From Prosapia bicincta (lineage: Eukaryota; Arthropoda; Insecta; Hemiptera; Cercopidae): a DNA stretch of 64,000 nucleotides. The stretch is from NCBI GenBank assembly GCA_036971475.1, contig JBAIZL010000024.1:591001-655000 (forward strand), read 5' to 3'. Shown piece after piece: positions 22,701 to 35,287 of this stretch. The notes beneath the pieces are model-generated. The model had not been told where the DNA came from. It did no database searches and saw only the letters and a list, made by a program, of their open reading frames with translations. Each line of letters opens with the position of its first letter. The first letter of the stretch is position 1. A program made the position numbers and the translations under genes.

Positions 22701-25510
22701 ATTTTTATAATTTGGATGGTGCTTTTTAGAAATTAAATTGAGTTACAATTATTCCACAGTGTTCCAGAAATTATTAATCTATAAGTTTTCACTACTAGAT
22801 AAAAAAAAAAAACATTGGAATGAATATTGTACCAGAGATGAAGTTAAAATGAAGTCTGTTCAGACATTGATGTAAACATAGTAAATAATGGTGAAAATTA
22901 TGATCAAAGAATAACTATATTGGATACTATTTACTGAAGTTAATTAAAAGCCACTAATAGCAGAATAAATAAATTTAGTTTTTAAGACTTTTTTCTACAT
23001 GTTAGTTTATCTAGTGTTTTAACTGTGATTTAGATTATATAGGTTAGCCTACTGTTTGATAACATCTCAAATAAAATTATTCCTAATTTTATTCACTTAA
23101 GGCCATTTTTCTTATTTTAACAATAATATTTAAATGAACTGTCAAGTTTAATTACTTAATAAATAAACTGGTGATTATATTGGGCTTATATTTAAACGTA
23201 ATACTACTTTATAATAGTAATAGTATATTATTATTATTTTTTTAAACGACTATAGACTGTTATTAAATGAAAGTAAATGCCTGTTTATGTAGAAATAAAA
23301 CTATTATTTATTTTATACATTTTTATATAATATTTAGATAAAGAGAGTAATTAAGGAATTTATCATTTATTGATTTAATTAAACCTGTGCCCTTAGTTTC
23401 TATCTAAATATAGTTTGAATATTTAAGGAATTATTTTGCTGTAGTACACACTAATAGGGTCTGTATTGTTATTAGTTAGACTTTTTAATACTTAATTAAC
23501 GTGGGACATTGCAAGTATTGATATAGAAATTTGGCAACTTGGAAGCAAAATCAAAAGAATCAATCATTATGAAGTAACAGCCATGTTTACTGATTTTGCC
23601 TAGCGTAGTTATACAATATTAGTTATATAGAATATTAAATTACTATTTATAATATATTACATTATATTTGTATTATATAATATTAGTTATATATTACTAG
23701 AAATAGTAGGAGAGCTAGAAAGCCATGGCCTTGCAATTAATTAATCTTGTTATACATCTTGTACAAGGTAGGGAGATATTTCGAGAAGCCATTCTTAGGA
23801 TATGCTATCTATCCAGATATTTCAGTATACCACTGTGTACACTTAGAGAAACACAAATTCTGATTATATTACAAATAAACTTTTAATAGAATATTTTAGA
23901 GATAGTTTTTTTTATCATAATTTTACTACATTCAATTACTATTTTAATGATCGATTCAAAAAGAACTACTTCACTATCTCGACTTTCGAATTTTATTTAG
24001 TGAAAACTAGGAGTATTTGTAGTTTAACAATAGCAAACGTGTAGAATCTTTGAAATAAATTACTAATAAGAAAAAATCACTGAGGTTTTTATCGGAATGA
24101 CTTGTTTTATCACTTTAAGGAGACCCAAGACAGGTTTAAACACCAGAATTTCTTCTGGCGTCTCTTGGCACAGCGATATCCTTCAACTGGATCCAAATAA
24201 TCAACCTGGAAAATGTAATGGATATTTCAGTACTTATATATATTGGGCATATCGTTGGTTTAAAATAATCACCGATATTTTACATGTGTTGTCTTTATCT
24301 ATCAGTCCATAACATCCAGAGACTAGTTTCACTGGTAGACACTGGAATCATATTTTGACCAGGTTAGACTTGAGCGTTTCAGACCGTTACCAGTAGTCAT
24401 CAGGCCATCAACCTCTGATGTATTAATCAATAAAGCATTGATTACTCATTGGGACTGAATACGTATAAAACACAACAGAAACCTCTTTCCTCAAAGAGAT
24501 ATGTTTTATAAAATATAAACATATAGGGGTGCTTGGATGGACATTAAAGGGGGAGGTGAGTTAGGGATTTTCTGTGGCAAAATTGGAAGTTGGTATTGAT
24601 AGGTTGTTTTGGTAAATTATTACATAATTTTAAAGGATTTAATATCAAAGGTTGTAGTTAGGCACAATTGCAAAGGCTAATGCTTATATTGAAATGTTCG
24701 AAATGATTTGATCTTTCTGTAGTAATTACTTCCTATGCATGGCCACAATTTAAAAACAAACTAAAGCGAAAATTATCTAAATATTGGGTTGAAGAGTTGT
24801 AAAATTAAAACCAATTAAAGCTAAGAAATTAATTTTTTAGGCAGTTATTGATTAACAGTAGGTCTACTTACCAGAATTAGCTATATTTTTGTAAAGAAAT
24901 ATTACTAATAGTATACTATTTTAAATATTACGTAAACTTTAATATCAATGAATTCTAGATAATAATTACTTCCACTAATGAGACAGATAAAAATTGCTAG
25001 ATTAATTGAAAGTTTTTTTATTTTACACATTTGGTTCATTTTATTTCATTCATTGTATTATGTAATGTGTTTAGACTCAAGTAATATATTTACGTTTATG
25101 TTATACAGTGTTGAATATCGATACATTGCACGTATTTCATTGAACATATTAGTTTGTGTTATATATTTCTTCAAACAACTGATAAAGGTACGTTATTTGA
25201 ATTGTATTGTGTATTTGAACTTAATGAAAGTTATATAATATTTTTCATTTGATGGGTATAAATACATATCCCATCTGTGGTTTACTGAAAAGAAATTAAT
25301 GTGTACTTCTAGATAGGTAAATAAATGGTTTTATTTACCTAAATCTATAGTATACAATTTCCAACAATTTTCTGTTTGGTTGATTTATCCACACGGATAA
25401 CGGGATCAGAAAGCCAACAAAAACGAAACACATATAAAGAAATTTGTTTTGTGATAAATCAGATGAATTTGTTTCTATGAAATCAGTTTGGTTATGACCT
25501 GCCCGTCTGT
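22701..25510. other. AT-rich non-coding stretch
   Basis: No gene, tandem repeat or clear inverted repeat longer than about 10 bp was recognised. Open frames at 24,097-24,312 and 24,978-25,238 have no domain signal and follow the local base composition. Confidence 0.5.
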
Positions 25511-25990
25511 TTCCTAGGCCTTGTAGGATTCTATAGAGGTATTATAAACCGATGTTGCACATGTGCGCTCACTCAAACGGTCGCTCTCCTCTGCGTTGAA
25601 AATTTACTGCTTTTTGAATTGTGCTTTCAAAGCCTAGATGAAGGTTGACTGCAGTATGGTATTCTGGCGGCACGGGAAACCGGGAGGCTCTACTTGGTAG
25701 TTCTGCAAGAACGGGGGGAACCTTAGTCAACTAGTCGGGGGATTCGACTTTTCACAGAAGTGTTACAGGGGACAAGTTCAGTCTTACAGTAAGGCTCTCG
25801 AGTTCTGTACTTACTGGTACTTAGTGGCAACAAGGCCTTCATCCCGGTCACCTGGAATGGACATCCGTCCGCTTGAGGATGGATTTGAAAGGGTGTGACT
25901 AGCTTCGATATGAGTGGTTCCCCTCAGTATTCTCTGGAGAGGAGTCGGGCGACAGCAGTTATGGAGCACATAGGCTAGTTCTATTTAGTG
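25511..25990 (+). pseudogene. possible decayed LTR-retrotransposon pol fragment
   Basis: The segment is distinctly more GC-balanced than its neighbours. At 25,511-25,546 it reads FLGLVGFYRGII, close to the FLGLxxYYRRFI block just after the polymerase region of Ty3/gypsy elements. The frame then stays open for about 30 more codons before a stop. Later parts read in pieces in other frames and show no second motif, so the call rests on one short match. Confidence 0.3.
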
Positions 25991-26072
25991 GTAAGGCCAC
26001 CAAAATGAAAAAGCTTGTTTTTTGTATAGGTTATAAGTAATATTTTACAATTCATGATTCAAATGTATATAT

Positions 26073-26191
26073 ATAAAGAACATAAGTCAAAATACAAATA
26101 CAAGAATTATAATTGAATTGTAAATTCAATTACAATTATTGTATTTGTATTTTGACTTGTGTTCTTTATTAATACACAAGAATACATATTG

Positions 26192-26235
<44 letters not shown>
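26073..26235. repeat. near-perfect palindrome beside a TA microsatellite
   Basis: Arms at about 26,073-26,119 and 26,123-26,168 are inverted copies (both contain CAAAATACAAATACAA or its complement) around a 3-nt loop, with few mismatches. A TA run follows at 26,194-26,235, and a short TA run precedes the left arm. It has the same design as the hairpins at 2.85, 7.9, 29.8 and 48.7 kb. Confidence 0.88.
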
Positions 26236-26243
<8 letters not shown>

Positions 26244-26647
26244 TTTGATACTAAACCCCGTTATCTGTGTTATAACGGGATGTATTAGTGATAGTGGCAG
26301 CAGTATATCAGGGAACTTGGAGAATAAACGCTATTGGCCGTCTTGAGCTCGCGATTATTCAGCGCTGGTCTGCAGTAATTAAGTTCAATGAAAATAAATA
26401 TAATGCTCTTACCTCATGTTTAACTTGAAATTAAAAGAATTTGAATTGAAACGGTAATATGTATCACGTAGATAGTCAAGTGAGTTTTTACTTTTTTGTT
26501 ATTCAGGCAATGCTTTGTTTTCAGAGTGTGTAACTAAAACTACTTCACGCATTCACAAAATTAAGCACACCTTATAAAGTAATAAAAAAATGCCAATCTC
26601 TAGTGAACGCGAATCTTAAAAGATTTGTTCTCTTGCTTAAGTTACAG

Positions 26648-26839
26648 ATGTTTCAAGATGCGTTCGAGTATAACGAATCAAATAAATTTTCGTTAAGGAT
26701 AGTACATGAAGTTCTGGAAGACTTCAATAAGCACATTGAGTATGAGGAAGATGACTTGATATTGGACGTCGGATCTGGGAGCGGGAATGTTACACACGAT
26801 GTGTTCTTGCCGTTCATACCAATCGCTAACTTTCGCCTG
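26648..26839 (+). CDS. methyltransferase exon 1 (residues 1-64)
   Basis: The exon starts MFQDAFEYNESN and contains LDVGSGSGNVT (about residues 42-52), the glycine-rich motif I that binds S-adenosylmethionine. The ATG directly follows a pyrimidine-rich stretch ending TTACAG, which is a good splice acceptor, so the exon may begin exactly at the start codon with the 5' UTR on an upstream exon. An in-frame ATG at 26,603 exists but lies in that acceptor region, so I did not use it. The donor is CTG|GTAATT, phase 0. The open frame running on to 27,022 is intron read-through. Confidence 0.88.
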
Positions 26840-28035
26840 GTAATTCAATGCACTATTACTGATTGTAAATTTCATATAATATTGAAATTGAAAAATTATA
26901 ATAAGATATTTATACAAAGTGTGAAATTAATTTTTATTGATTGTAAAATTTACTTACTTAAAATTATAATACTTTACATAAAAATAATAAACGGTTTCAC
27001 ATGGTTTGGCTACATCCCCTAAAATATGTTGTAGCATATCACTCTTGATTGAATGTCTTAGTTATTAATGATTTGTGACCTACATTTCAACAGCTGTTTT
27101 CAAGTTTCACTGCTATTGCTTTGGAGCGATATACAAATATAAGTACATTGTTTTTCACGGCGAACACGCTGCTATTGTTAAGTATTATACACATCAATTG
27201 AGGAAGAACCATTTTAGGAATTGAAACGAATAATTCATTTATAGAGGAGAAACATATACGTTTATTGTAATAAATTAAAACTAAAGACTTCCATTGGGAA
27301 ATTAATTGGTAGAAATTATATTAGTCTTAAATAAACAAGTGTTGCAGCTAAGAACACGTGAACAGAGAAATAAGTTAGTGATATTATTTCTTATAAACGT
27401 TCGATACACATTATTAATAGAATGCATTATTTGAAGTTATGAACATAATTTTCTTAGAGTAATCAATCCTTTCGCGTTTATGTTGAAAGAAAGAAAGTTT
27501 GCTGTTGGCAAATGTTACGAGACGTGTGACGTTGAGATCAGTTTTCGTTTAGTTCTGCGCACAACTTGAAGAGTTTTAGTTATCGAAGAAGCTGTTACGA
27601 CGTAACTATTTTATATTTGCATTAAATGCTTCCCAAGCATTAAACAACGAGGCATATGCGAGTTTGAGAGACGAGGCCTGATAAAAGCACGAGGAAATTA
27701 CATCGAATTGATTCTCCGACATGAGAAATGGATTCATACAAAATGATAGAGGTTTTTTAAAACTCCAAAATTACTTAGTTTTAGGAATTCGGCCCTTAGG
27801 GCTAAATATTGAAGCACCAAAAGCGAAATTAGTTTACTTAGAACTTATGTATAGTGGTATCAGTGCAGTTAATGGTAAATTGGAGATACTTGATACAACA
27901 TTATTCGTCGAGAGTAGAAAAATCGTAAGCAAGAGAATCGAGATAATAACTTAGGAAATACGTAAATACAAAGCCCTAAATTATAACTAAGCAATCACTT
28001 AAAGGGATTTCTTACTTCTTACTGCGGACGCCCAG

Positions 28036-28590
28036 GGTCATGTGACTCCGATGGTCCGATGTTCATAGTAAGCTGCTGCAGCGAAGGTCCAAAACTGTTT
28101 ATCGATCAATATTGTTTTGACGTTTCCCTAGCTTCCCAGCGCAGGCAGCAGAGCTGCTCTTGGTGGAATTGGTGAGGAGCATTGAAGGAGGATATGGTCT
28201 AGAGTCTCCTCTTTTCTACAGTTAGGGCAGAGTGGAAATTTACTCAGATTAAATCTTAAGAGATAGGTCTCAGTAAAAATGTGTCCGATTCTTGCTCGTG
28301 CTGCAAAGACGGCTGTAAATCTGGAAACCCATTGATACATAGAGGTTTCTACCTTTGGTTTCTTCTCTCCAACGGTGGATCCATTTTCTTCTGACTGATG
28401 TTTTCACAACACTCAGGCATTTCTTTAGAGAGTACTGTGATAAGAATACTGGGCCCATTTCCACTCCTTGTTTAGCGATTGTATCTGCTTTTTTCATTGC
28501 CGTCGATGCCGCAGTGTGAGGGGATCCACTGGAGCTGTATTTGTTTCTCATCTTTGCTGAGAGTGTTGAGTAAATTTGTTATTTCTTAAA
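28036..28590 (-). pseudogene. 3' fragment of a second non-LTR retrotransposon (RNase H end and C-terminal tail)
   Basis: Read on the minus strand from 28,590, one frame gives LLNTLSKDEKQ and then QWIPSHCGIDGNEK, the last RNase H block. An extra A then shifts the frame to ADTIAKQGVEMG. A second shift near 28,340 leads to a tail with RARIGHIFTETYLL and the Cys/His motif CPNCRKEETLDHILLQC. After one in-frame stop the tail ends in FWTFAAAAYYEHRTIGVT. It is unrelated in sequence to the intact LINE at 15-21 kb. It is 5'-truncated and lies inside intron 1 of the methyltransferase gene, antisense to it. Confidence 0.85.
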
Positions 28591-29704
28591 GGGAGACCTT
28601 ATAAAAATGAGAGGGCTCTTTTAGAGTGTATAGAAGAGACTAAAGAGACGTATAATCTTTGAAAGGACAAATCTAGGATTTAAAATCTCGCTCTCTTTCT
28701 ATCTCTCATACACATGCATACATAGATACATGTAGACACCCAAATACACTCAATATAAAATTATTGAGTACTGAGATAGAAGTTAAGACCGTTATAATTG
28801 TGAGTAGTGGATTTAATTGCATCAGAGCCCTAACGAGAGGTATTAAGTACAGCCAAATGCAGGTAAGGGGTGGTGACTGGCCATGAAATTATGAAAAGCA
28901 GACATGGAAGTTATTCGTGTTAAAAGTACTCTTGTTAAAAAGAGTGTAAGGGCGTTGCCAGATGTGGTGATGAATCGTTTGGGCAGGAGTCCAATGTATC
29001 AGCCTCTTAGAAAGTAGTTTTATAATACGTTGCGGTAGAAAAACCGGAGGAGAATTTATAAGGAAGTGGTTCGGAATAGAGCCGTTCTGGCTTGGTAATG
29101 ATCGAGAGACGTCAATAGTAAAGAGATGAACAATATAGTGCTAGCGTGATTGATTCCGTCAGCCTAACTACTTATTCCTTTCATTCAATCGTCTCTTGCT
29201 CCCCAAAGGCAGCTCTCCATTTTATATCAGTCTGAAGAGGACCAATATAGTTAAAAGTGGTTGAAATAAAACATATTTTTTAAAAATCAATATTTGATAA
29301 TTCAACTTTAATTGGCTTTAATAATTGGCTTTAATCTCTATAAAATCATTTCCACAGACGAAGATGCCCTGTGAGAAGACGGAACCAACTAAGAGCACCA
29401 GTAAGAACACCAGTGGACTGTGATGGTACAGTTCACCAGATAAAACAGTTTCTTTCTACTCTGGTCAACATGCACTCAATAACAATGACAAACACCTTGA
29501 TTATTCGAATAGGTAAACTTAATCAAGAAGATGACCCTTAATTAGGTCAATCAATACTATAACTAATTTCTCCAATGGCGGCAATAAAGTAGTATTAGCT
29601 GTTAATCCTAAGACGTCTAAAGCAACTAATGATTCGACACCGGATAGAATTTCTGTAGTCCGTACTTATGTCGCAATTCAATGAGTATTTGAGTTCGTTC
29701 TTTA

Positions 29705-29790
29705 TTCAACAATCTCATAAAAAGTGTATTTTCCTAAAAAAATAAATTCGACTACAGTAACGTAAATTTCTAGAAGCCCTTAGCCTATAT
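29705..29790 (+). repeat. dispersed repeat B, copy 1
   Basis: CAATCTCATAAAAAGTGTAT, then TTTCCTAAAAAAAT, a GACTACA-TAA-GTAAATTTC block and AGCCCTTAGC(C/T), recur in the same order at 30,934-31,022. This copy ends directly at a TA run. Confidence 0.8.
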
Positions 29791-30083
29791 ATATATATAT
29801 ATATATATATGAAGTTATTATGATTATTTGTAAACAGTTTTTTCCACCACTAAGTGCAATGATTTTACCAATATAATGACTGGCGATAAATTTTACCTTT
29901 TTGTGATGGCCAGAAAAATGGAGACAATTAATTCAGTTATTCAAAAATGGTCAAGTGACCGAAAGGTGCGTCATCACGTAAGGTAAAATTATTGCACTTA
30001 GTGGTGGAAAAATTATTTACAAGTAATAATAATAACTTCATAAATTCAGTGCAACGGAAAAATATGGACAACGTGAAATATCA

Positions 30084-30146
<63 letters not shown>
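29786..30146. repeat. long hairpin element flanked by TA microsatellites
   Basis: TA runs lie at 29,786-29,810 and 30,086-30,146. Between them, arms at about 29,807-29,869 and 29,982-30,041 are inverted copies (TTTTTCCACCACTAAGTGCA on the left; its inverse on the right), with a few mismatches and a loop of about 112 nt. The loop holds GGTAAAATT-like words that partly repeat the arms. There is no coding potential. Confidence 0.85.
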
Positions 30147-30148
<2 letters not shown>

Positions 30149-30933
30149 AACCTCATGCTATGCTCCATAGTAACTATTTTGAAAGAATGACAGTTTTAAT
30201 AAAATTGAGGGGCTATGAATTAGAGTTTATTATTTTTGTAATAAATTCATAAAATAATATTCTTACAAATTTCATACCATTAACTTATTATTAAAAATTT
30301 GCTTAATATCAAATACTAAGATTTCTTATAGTAAATTTGTATATATGTAAGCATCCCTTTATGAACAATAAACTGTGCTTTGTAAAATTAGATTTACTTA
30401 AAAAACAAAATATATTGCATAAAAAATCACACAATATTATTTTAATATTTTATATTTTATAATAAAAGTCAAATAAAAGCCAAATTGAAACTCCTATTTC
30501 TCTTGATTTATTTAGGTCAAAACCGCTTCACAATAATAATAAGTAAAGATGATATATTAAATTAATTTAGCTAAATGAATAAAATTTACTTGTTATTACA
30601 AATAATTTAAAGTATATACGCGTTGTGGTTACGATGTTTTGATGAAGTATCATTTCATTAATAATGCTAAATCCTTTTTTAAATAACATAATTTTTTGTT
30701 CGGTTTAAACAATTTGTATGAAATAGATAATAGGATAATATCGAGGTAAAATTTATAGGTTGGGATGCAATAAATAGTTTATGATGAACGTGTGAATTAC
30801 TTTTGGGCCGGGTTAGGCCGTTAACCTTCAACCCGTCGCAATAGAGTGTAGAGAGTATAGTAGGGTGCGCGACAAGTAGTAAGCAGATTGTCTGAAGTGA
30901 CGAGGGTTGATTTGTGTGTAGAATTTCTAATAC

Positions 30934-31022
30934 CAATCTCATAAATAGTGTATTTTCCTAAAAAAATCAAGTTAGACTACAATAATGTAAATTTCAACTA
31001 ACAATGACAAGCCCTTAGCTTC
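30934..31022 (+). repeat. dispersed repeat B, copy 2
   Basis: This is the second copy of the block at 29,705-29,790, with about 15 extra bases before AGCCCTTAGC. Both copies lie in intron 1 of the methyltransferase gene. Confidence 0.8.
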
Positions 31023-31828
31023 TATTAAAAAAAGCAACTACAAACCTCTTATGTAATTTAAACTCTAAAAACGTTTTGTTATAAGATCACAAAGTGGAAC
31101 AATAACATGAATAGAACATAAAACATTTTCATTTTGAACTTGACAAGGGTAAACGTTGGTTAAACTACAGATAATCGCAAATATCTTACTAATACAGTGA
31201 ACTACAAGGAAAGAAACATAATTACCACTACCATTTATACTTAAACTTCTGAAATACTGTGAGCAACGCCATTGAAATGTCAGATCTCTGTATTTAAATT
31301 GAAACCATACGAAATTACTGAATAATTATTTCTGAACATATTCCTGAGTTTATCTGTATAGGATCTTACATTCCTCAATTGTTTTGGAAAATAGCTGTAA
31401 ATCTATGCTAAAATCTTAAGAATTTGCTTTCCACAACTATCGTCCGCGAGCTATTTCAAATTATCTAACCTGGATGATTTTAGATATTTGATATAGGACT
31501 AAGAATAATTGTGCGAGTTAGAGAAAAATCGTAACAACAGAGGCAATGTAGTGAGTAGGCTATAGTGGCGCAGCGATGTGTAACACATTGAAATTCAGTT
31601 ACAGGGTGTTAAACTAATAGAAAGTAATATTAACCAACCGGCGATATACTGGTCTTAGCAGAGTAAAGGAAGTTTCCTTTAGGGATTTCCTCTCTCCCTC
31701 TATTAACTGTAATATTTTATCTAATTTTCAAATTTAAGTTAAATATAATGCAATTATTATGATTGGAAGAATTTTCTAAATTAGCAATTTTGAATATCTG
31801 CATATCATTCTCTAAATATATTGTTTAG

Positions 31829-32025
31829 GTTGGTGTTGACAAATTAAAACACATGGTTGACTTTGCTACTGAGCGTGTCAAAGATCCGCGAATAGACTTT
31901 CGTGTCTTGAACATAACAGAAAAAGATGAACAATGTTTAAAGTCTGTTTTCACGGAACAAGAGCTGAGACCTGGATTCAGCAAAGTGTTCTCTTTCCATT
32001 GTCTGCAGTACACTCAGGATTATCC
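31829..32025 (+). CDS. methyltransferase exon 2 (residues 65-129)
   Basis: The acceptor is TTGTTTAG|GTTGGTG. The exon reads VGVDKLKHMVDFA, the acidic end of the second SAM-fold strand that follows motif I, then RIDFRVLNI, and ends FSFHCLQYTQDYP. The last block corresponds to the (F)xxxLHWVQD region of insect JHAMT, with QY replacing HW. The donor is ATCC|GTAAGT, phase 2. Confidence 0.9.
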
Positions 32026-32229
32026 GTAAGTTTTCTAGAATACACTCAATAATTACATCTATTTAGGAAAAACAAATGAGGTATATGCAAATATATTGAC
32101 ACATCGGTATTCGGTATCGGTAAAGATTAATACTTACAAATCCATAAACAAGAATAGATTATTATATGCACTTTAAAAAAAATCTGATAAAGGTTAAAGT
32201 CAAAATAATTAGCTGACAAAATCACACAA

Positions 32230-32320
32230 ATTTAGTTTTAATAAACAAACACACTAGCTCACAACACACTGATTTCGACGATGTCACCTTCCTCAGGACT
32301 TGGCTACTACTAAATAAGGC
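32230..32320 (-). repeat. possible Penelope-like 3'-end fragment
   Basis: On the minus strand, CCTGAGGAAGGTGACATCGT and CGAAATCAGTGTGTTG lead into TTTATTAAAAC. This is the pattern often seen at the 3' ends of Penelope-like elements (an AAG-GTG block, a CGAAA block, then AATAAA-like A/T sequence). No coding part is attached. It lies in intron 2. Confidence 0.35.
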
Positions 32321-32772
32321 TACTAACTAAATAAGTATTTCAATTACAAACAAAATCATTATATTATAAATTCATAATATATAATTTATTGTAGCCGGTG
32401 TAAAACTGTTTTCTTGAGTTCATTTTTCATTATTGACAGCATTACTCTCCGAAAGCAAGTTTGCAAAAAATCAAATAATAATGTTAAAGAATGTAATATT
32501 AATACAAGAGGTGAATAATATATAAGTTTGGTGTAATTTTTGATTGTTAAGTAGCTCCAGCACAGACAAAATACTATACTAAATCAACGTGACATTGGCA
32601 ATAACACGAAAGTGAAATATTTTGTACACTCGTTCACTAACTAGTAGGGCTTAACCTAGTCCTGATGCTTTGTTATCGAAATTTGCATAAAGTACTGGAA
32701 CTGACCGGGGATTTGTCGCACAAGCAGTAACATGTACATGAGAAGCTAGGGGAGTACTGTCGCTGTTGTGCT

Positions 32773-32791
32773 TGTGTGTGTGTGGGGGGGG

Positions 32792-32838
<47 letters not shown>

Positions 32839-33139
32839 TGTGAGTGTGCGCGTGCGTGCGTGTGTGTGTGTGTGTGTGTACACTAGATACAGGTATATTT
32901 TTAGATTTTTTTTAAAACTGGAAAAGTATCCAGTATATAGAGTACCCAGTATATAAAGTATCCAGTACATAGAGTACCCAGTATATAGAGTATCCAGTAC
33001 ATAGAGTACCCAGTATATAGAGTATCCAGTACATAGAGTATCCAGTATATAAAGTATCCATTATATAGAGTATCCAGTATATAGAGTACCCAGTACATAG
33101 AGTACCCAGTATATAGAGTATCCAGTATATAGAGTATAA
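32773..33139. repeat. GT microsatellite followed by a 16-bp minisatellite
   Basis: 32,773-32,880 is a GT run with G-rich and GTGCGT interruptions. From 32,926 to 33,139 a 16-bp unit, GTATCCAGTATATAGA, is repeated about 13 times. TATCC and TACCC forms alternate in the first part, giving a 32-bp higher-order period. It lies in intron 2. Confidence 0.93.
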
Positions 33140-34404
33140 ATGTTTACCGTATCAACGTTATGGACATGAGTCACTCTTAAATAGAAAAATCTGCTTCTTT
33201 AATAATTTTACTCCTAACTACAACATTGCGTACTGACACAAATAAAGCGAAACTTTTCTATACAAACAAGTACTAGTATGACCAAGATAAAACATTTTAA
33301 ATTGTCTGAATTAGTGGGAAGTTTATCGCACTTTAGTCCATCTTATCTTGGCGCTATTTGTGATATAGAAACCATTACTTTCTTTTTAATGGTAAGTTTA
33401 GCACAATACTTTGGTTTTATCACGGCAACCGCCATCGCAGAGGTAAGCACTACCATACGGAATATTAGTACGCAATGATTTCCCTCACAGCCCTGGATAT
33501 TTATTTTTAATTCCACACCAACACTCAAACAAAGACTGAGATCGGGATTTTGACTAGGTGGCTCCTAGCTGCCTCTATTACACACAGATGCCACAGATGC
33601 AAACCATCACAGATCACAGGTAGGCGTACAATTGACATTTTAATTAATTTTACGATACTTTTAATTTCAGCGTTCAATTTTGAGACACATTGTGGGTCCC
33701 TGACAATGATTTGTGGCGCCTAAGTACCTTTGAGAACATTAAGGCGCCTTTGAGAACCTAGTATAAAAGCCGATTGTAGGCTATTATGTGATCTTTCATC
33801 TTTGTTACGCGTATCCGTCACACAAGCTTCATACGGGTCCTGAACCCTCCATTTATCGAAAAGAGTGGACAGAACGATGTAATAGTATTAAAGAACCTCA
33901 CTTGGAAGTTCATATAGGGGCCTCTCACTGAGTATAAATCCAACTGGTAACATTTATCTTCATAAAGAGAAGAAATTCCTCTAAAGATTTCAAAATTTAA
34001 TCCACTTCTACGCACATGAATGGAAAACCCAACGCTACATTATTTTCGTTCATAGCGGTGACTCGGTAAAAGCTACCAGTTTATGTGCCTTACTTTATAT
34101 TCCTAAGGATCTGTATCGATATAATCATTTAGTTCCGTGCGATTGTGCAACTCTGCAATAGTTTGTTTAAATCACGTAGAAGCCTTGTTTTATCTATATT
34201 TTTATGTTCACCCCGTTCTAATATTTCTTTTTACCGTTTCTGGTGTCTGCGGATAGCCTAATTCAGACGACCTCTTTCATGACGACCTCGTCTGAAGATG
34301 AGTTTTTCCTATACAACTTTTCTAAGTCCGAATCCTGACTTTCAGTAATGCGTACGTCATGATGTTACCACCTGCATTCTGAATACATTGGTGATTTTGT
34401 TATA

Positions 34405-35220
34405 ATAATAAATACACAAAAACCTCTTAACCACAAACTTTCTTTATTTTACCCTTATGTACATTTCAGTTACAAAGTAACCATCTTCAGAGGGATAACA
34501 TACAAAGACTCTTTTGTTATATTAATAATTTGTCTGCAAGTGTTTCGGCCACATGCAACTCCTTTATTAACAACATCTTGGAAACTTAGTGATATGTTGG
34601 TATTGAATTATTGCTCATAATTGTGTGAAAACTCATTGAGGTGATTTGAAACTAGAAAACCCTTCATACTTGCCATTTCGCAATGGCTGTGCGACTCTGT
34701 TCAGCTGAGTCGATCTTATCATTAGTGCTATTTGTACGTAGTCGTTCTTCTTACATTCCTTATAGATTTTTTTAATAATTTTTTTTAGGAAATTATGGGC
34801 ATCGCATGTTTTTCGTACCTAATCGAGAATCCTCGATAGTATTCTTAATATCGTAAGATCGGGAAACACGTTTCAAACCCACTACTCCCAAATATACTGC
34901 TCCTTGATAGCGATTTCCTATCGATTTTATCTAAGTTCCAAGTGATTGAGTTTTTCACTTTCACGGTAGTCTCAAACCGTGGGACTATGATTGATGAAAA
35001 AAATATTGACGAAATTATTTTGAAACTTGTAAAGACATCTTCTATTGTTCTGCCAACATAAATGAAGCAACATAAGCTCTAAGTTCTGCGTTAATAAGCT
35101 CTATTAGGATGCCTTTATATACATTCTGCGAGACAAATAATGAAATATTCTGGAATATGTGTCTATTAATTGGCATATTGTGCTTACATTCGTCATTTCA
35201 AAATACAACTCTCTGTGCGG
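34405..35220 (-). pseudogene. decayed retroelement, possibly Penelope-like, antisense in intron 2
   Basis: The minus strand from 35,220 downwards carries broken but coding-like pieces (INRHIFQNISLFVSQNVYKG, NAELRAYVASFMLAEQ, GAVYLGVVGLKRVSRSYDIK), with stops every 15-40 codons. It finishes at about 34,405-34,510 with the same CTGAAGATGGTTAC...GTACATAAG 3'-end block found at 22.6 kb. The 3' block suggests a Penelope-like element. The coding pieces alone do not settle the family. Confidence 0.4.
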
Positions 35221-35287
35221 TCCTCTTTTTATTTGTAATTCTTTTAATAATTATAACATAGAGAAATAAAATTTGTATCTCTTCTAG

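Noticed and set aside
26603..27022. 139-codon frame taken as a single-exon gene
   Set aside because: Only 26,648-26,839 shows methyltransferase sequence. The rest is AT-rich intron read-through after a good GT donor.
33278..33528. Open frames on both strands near 33.3-33.5 kb as a transposase fragment
   Set aside because: No transposase or other motif could be recognised, and the frames are short and mutually overlapping.
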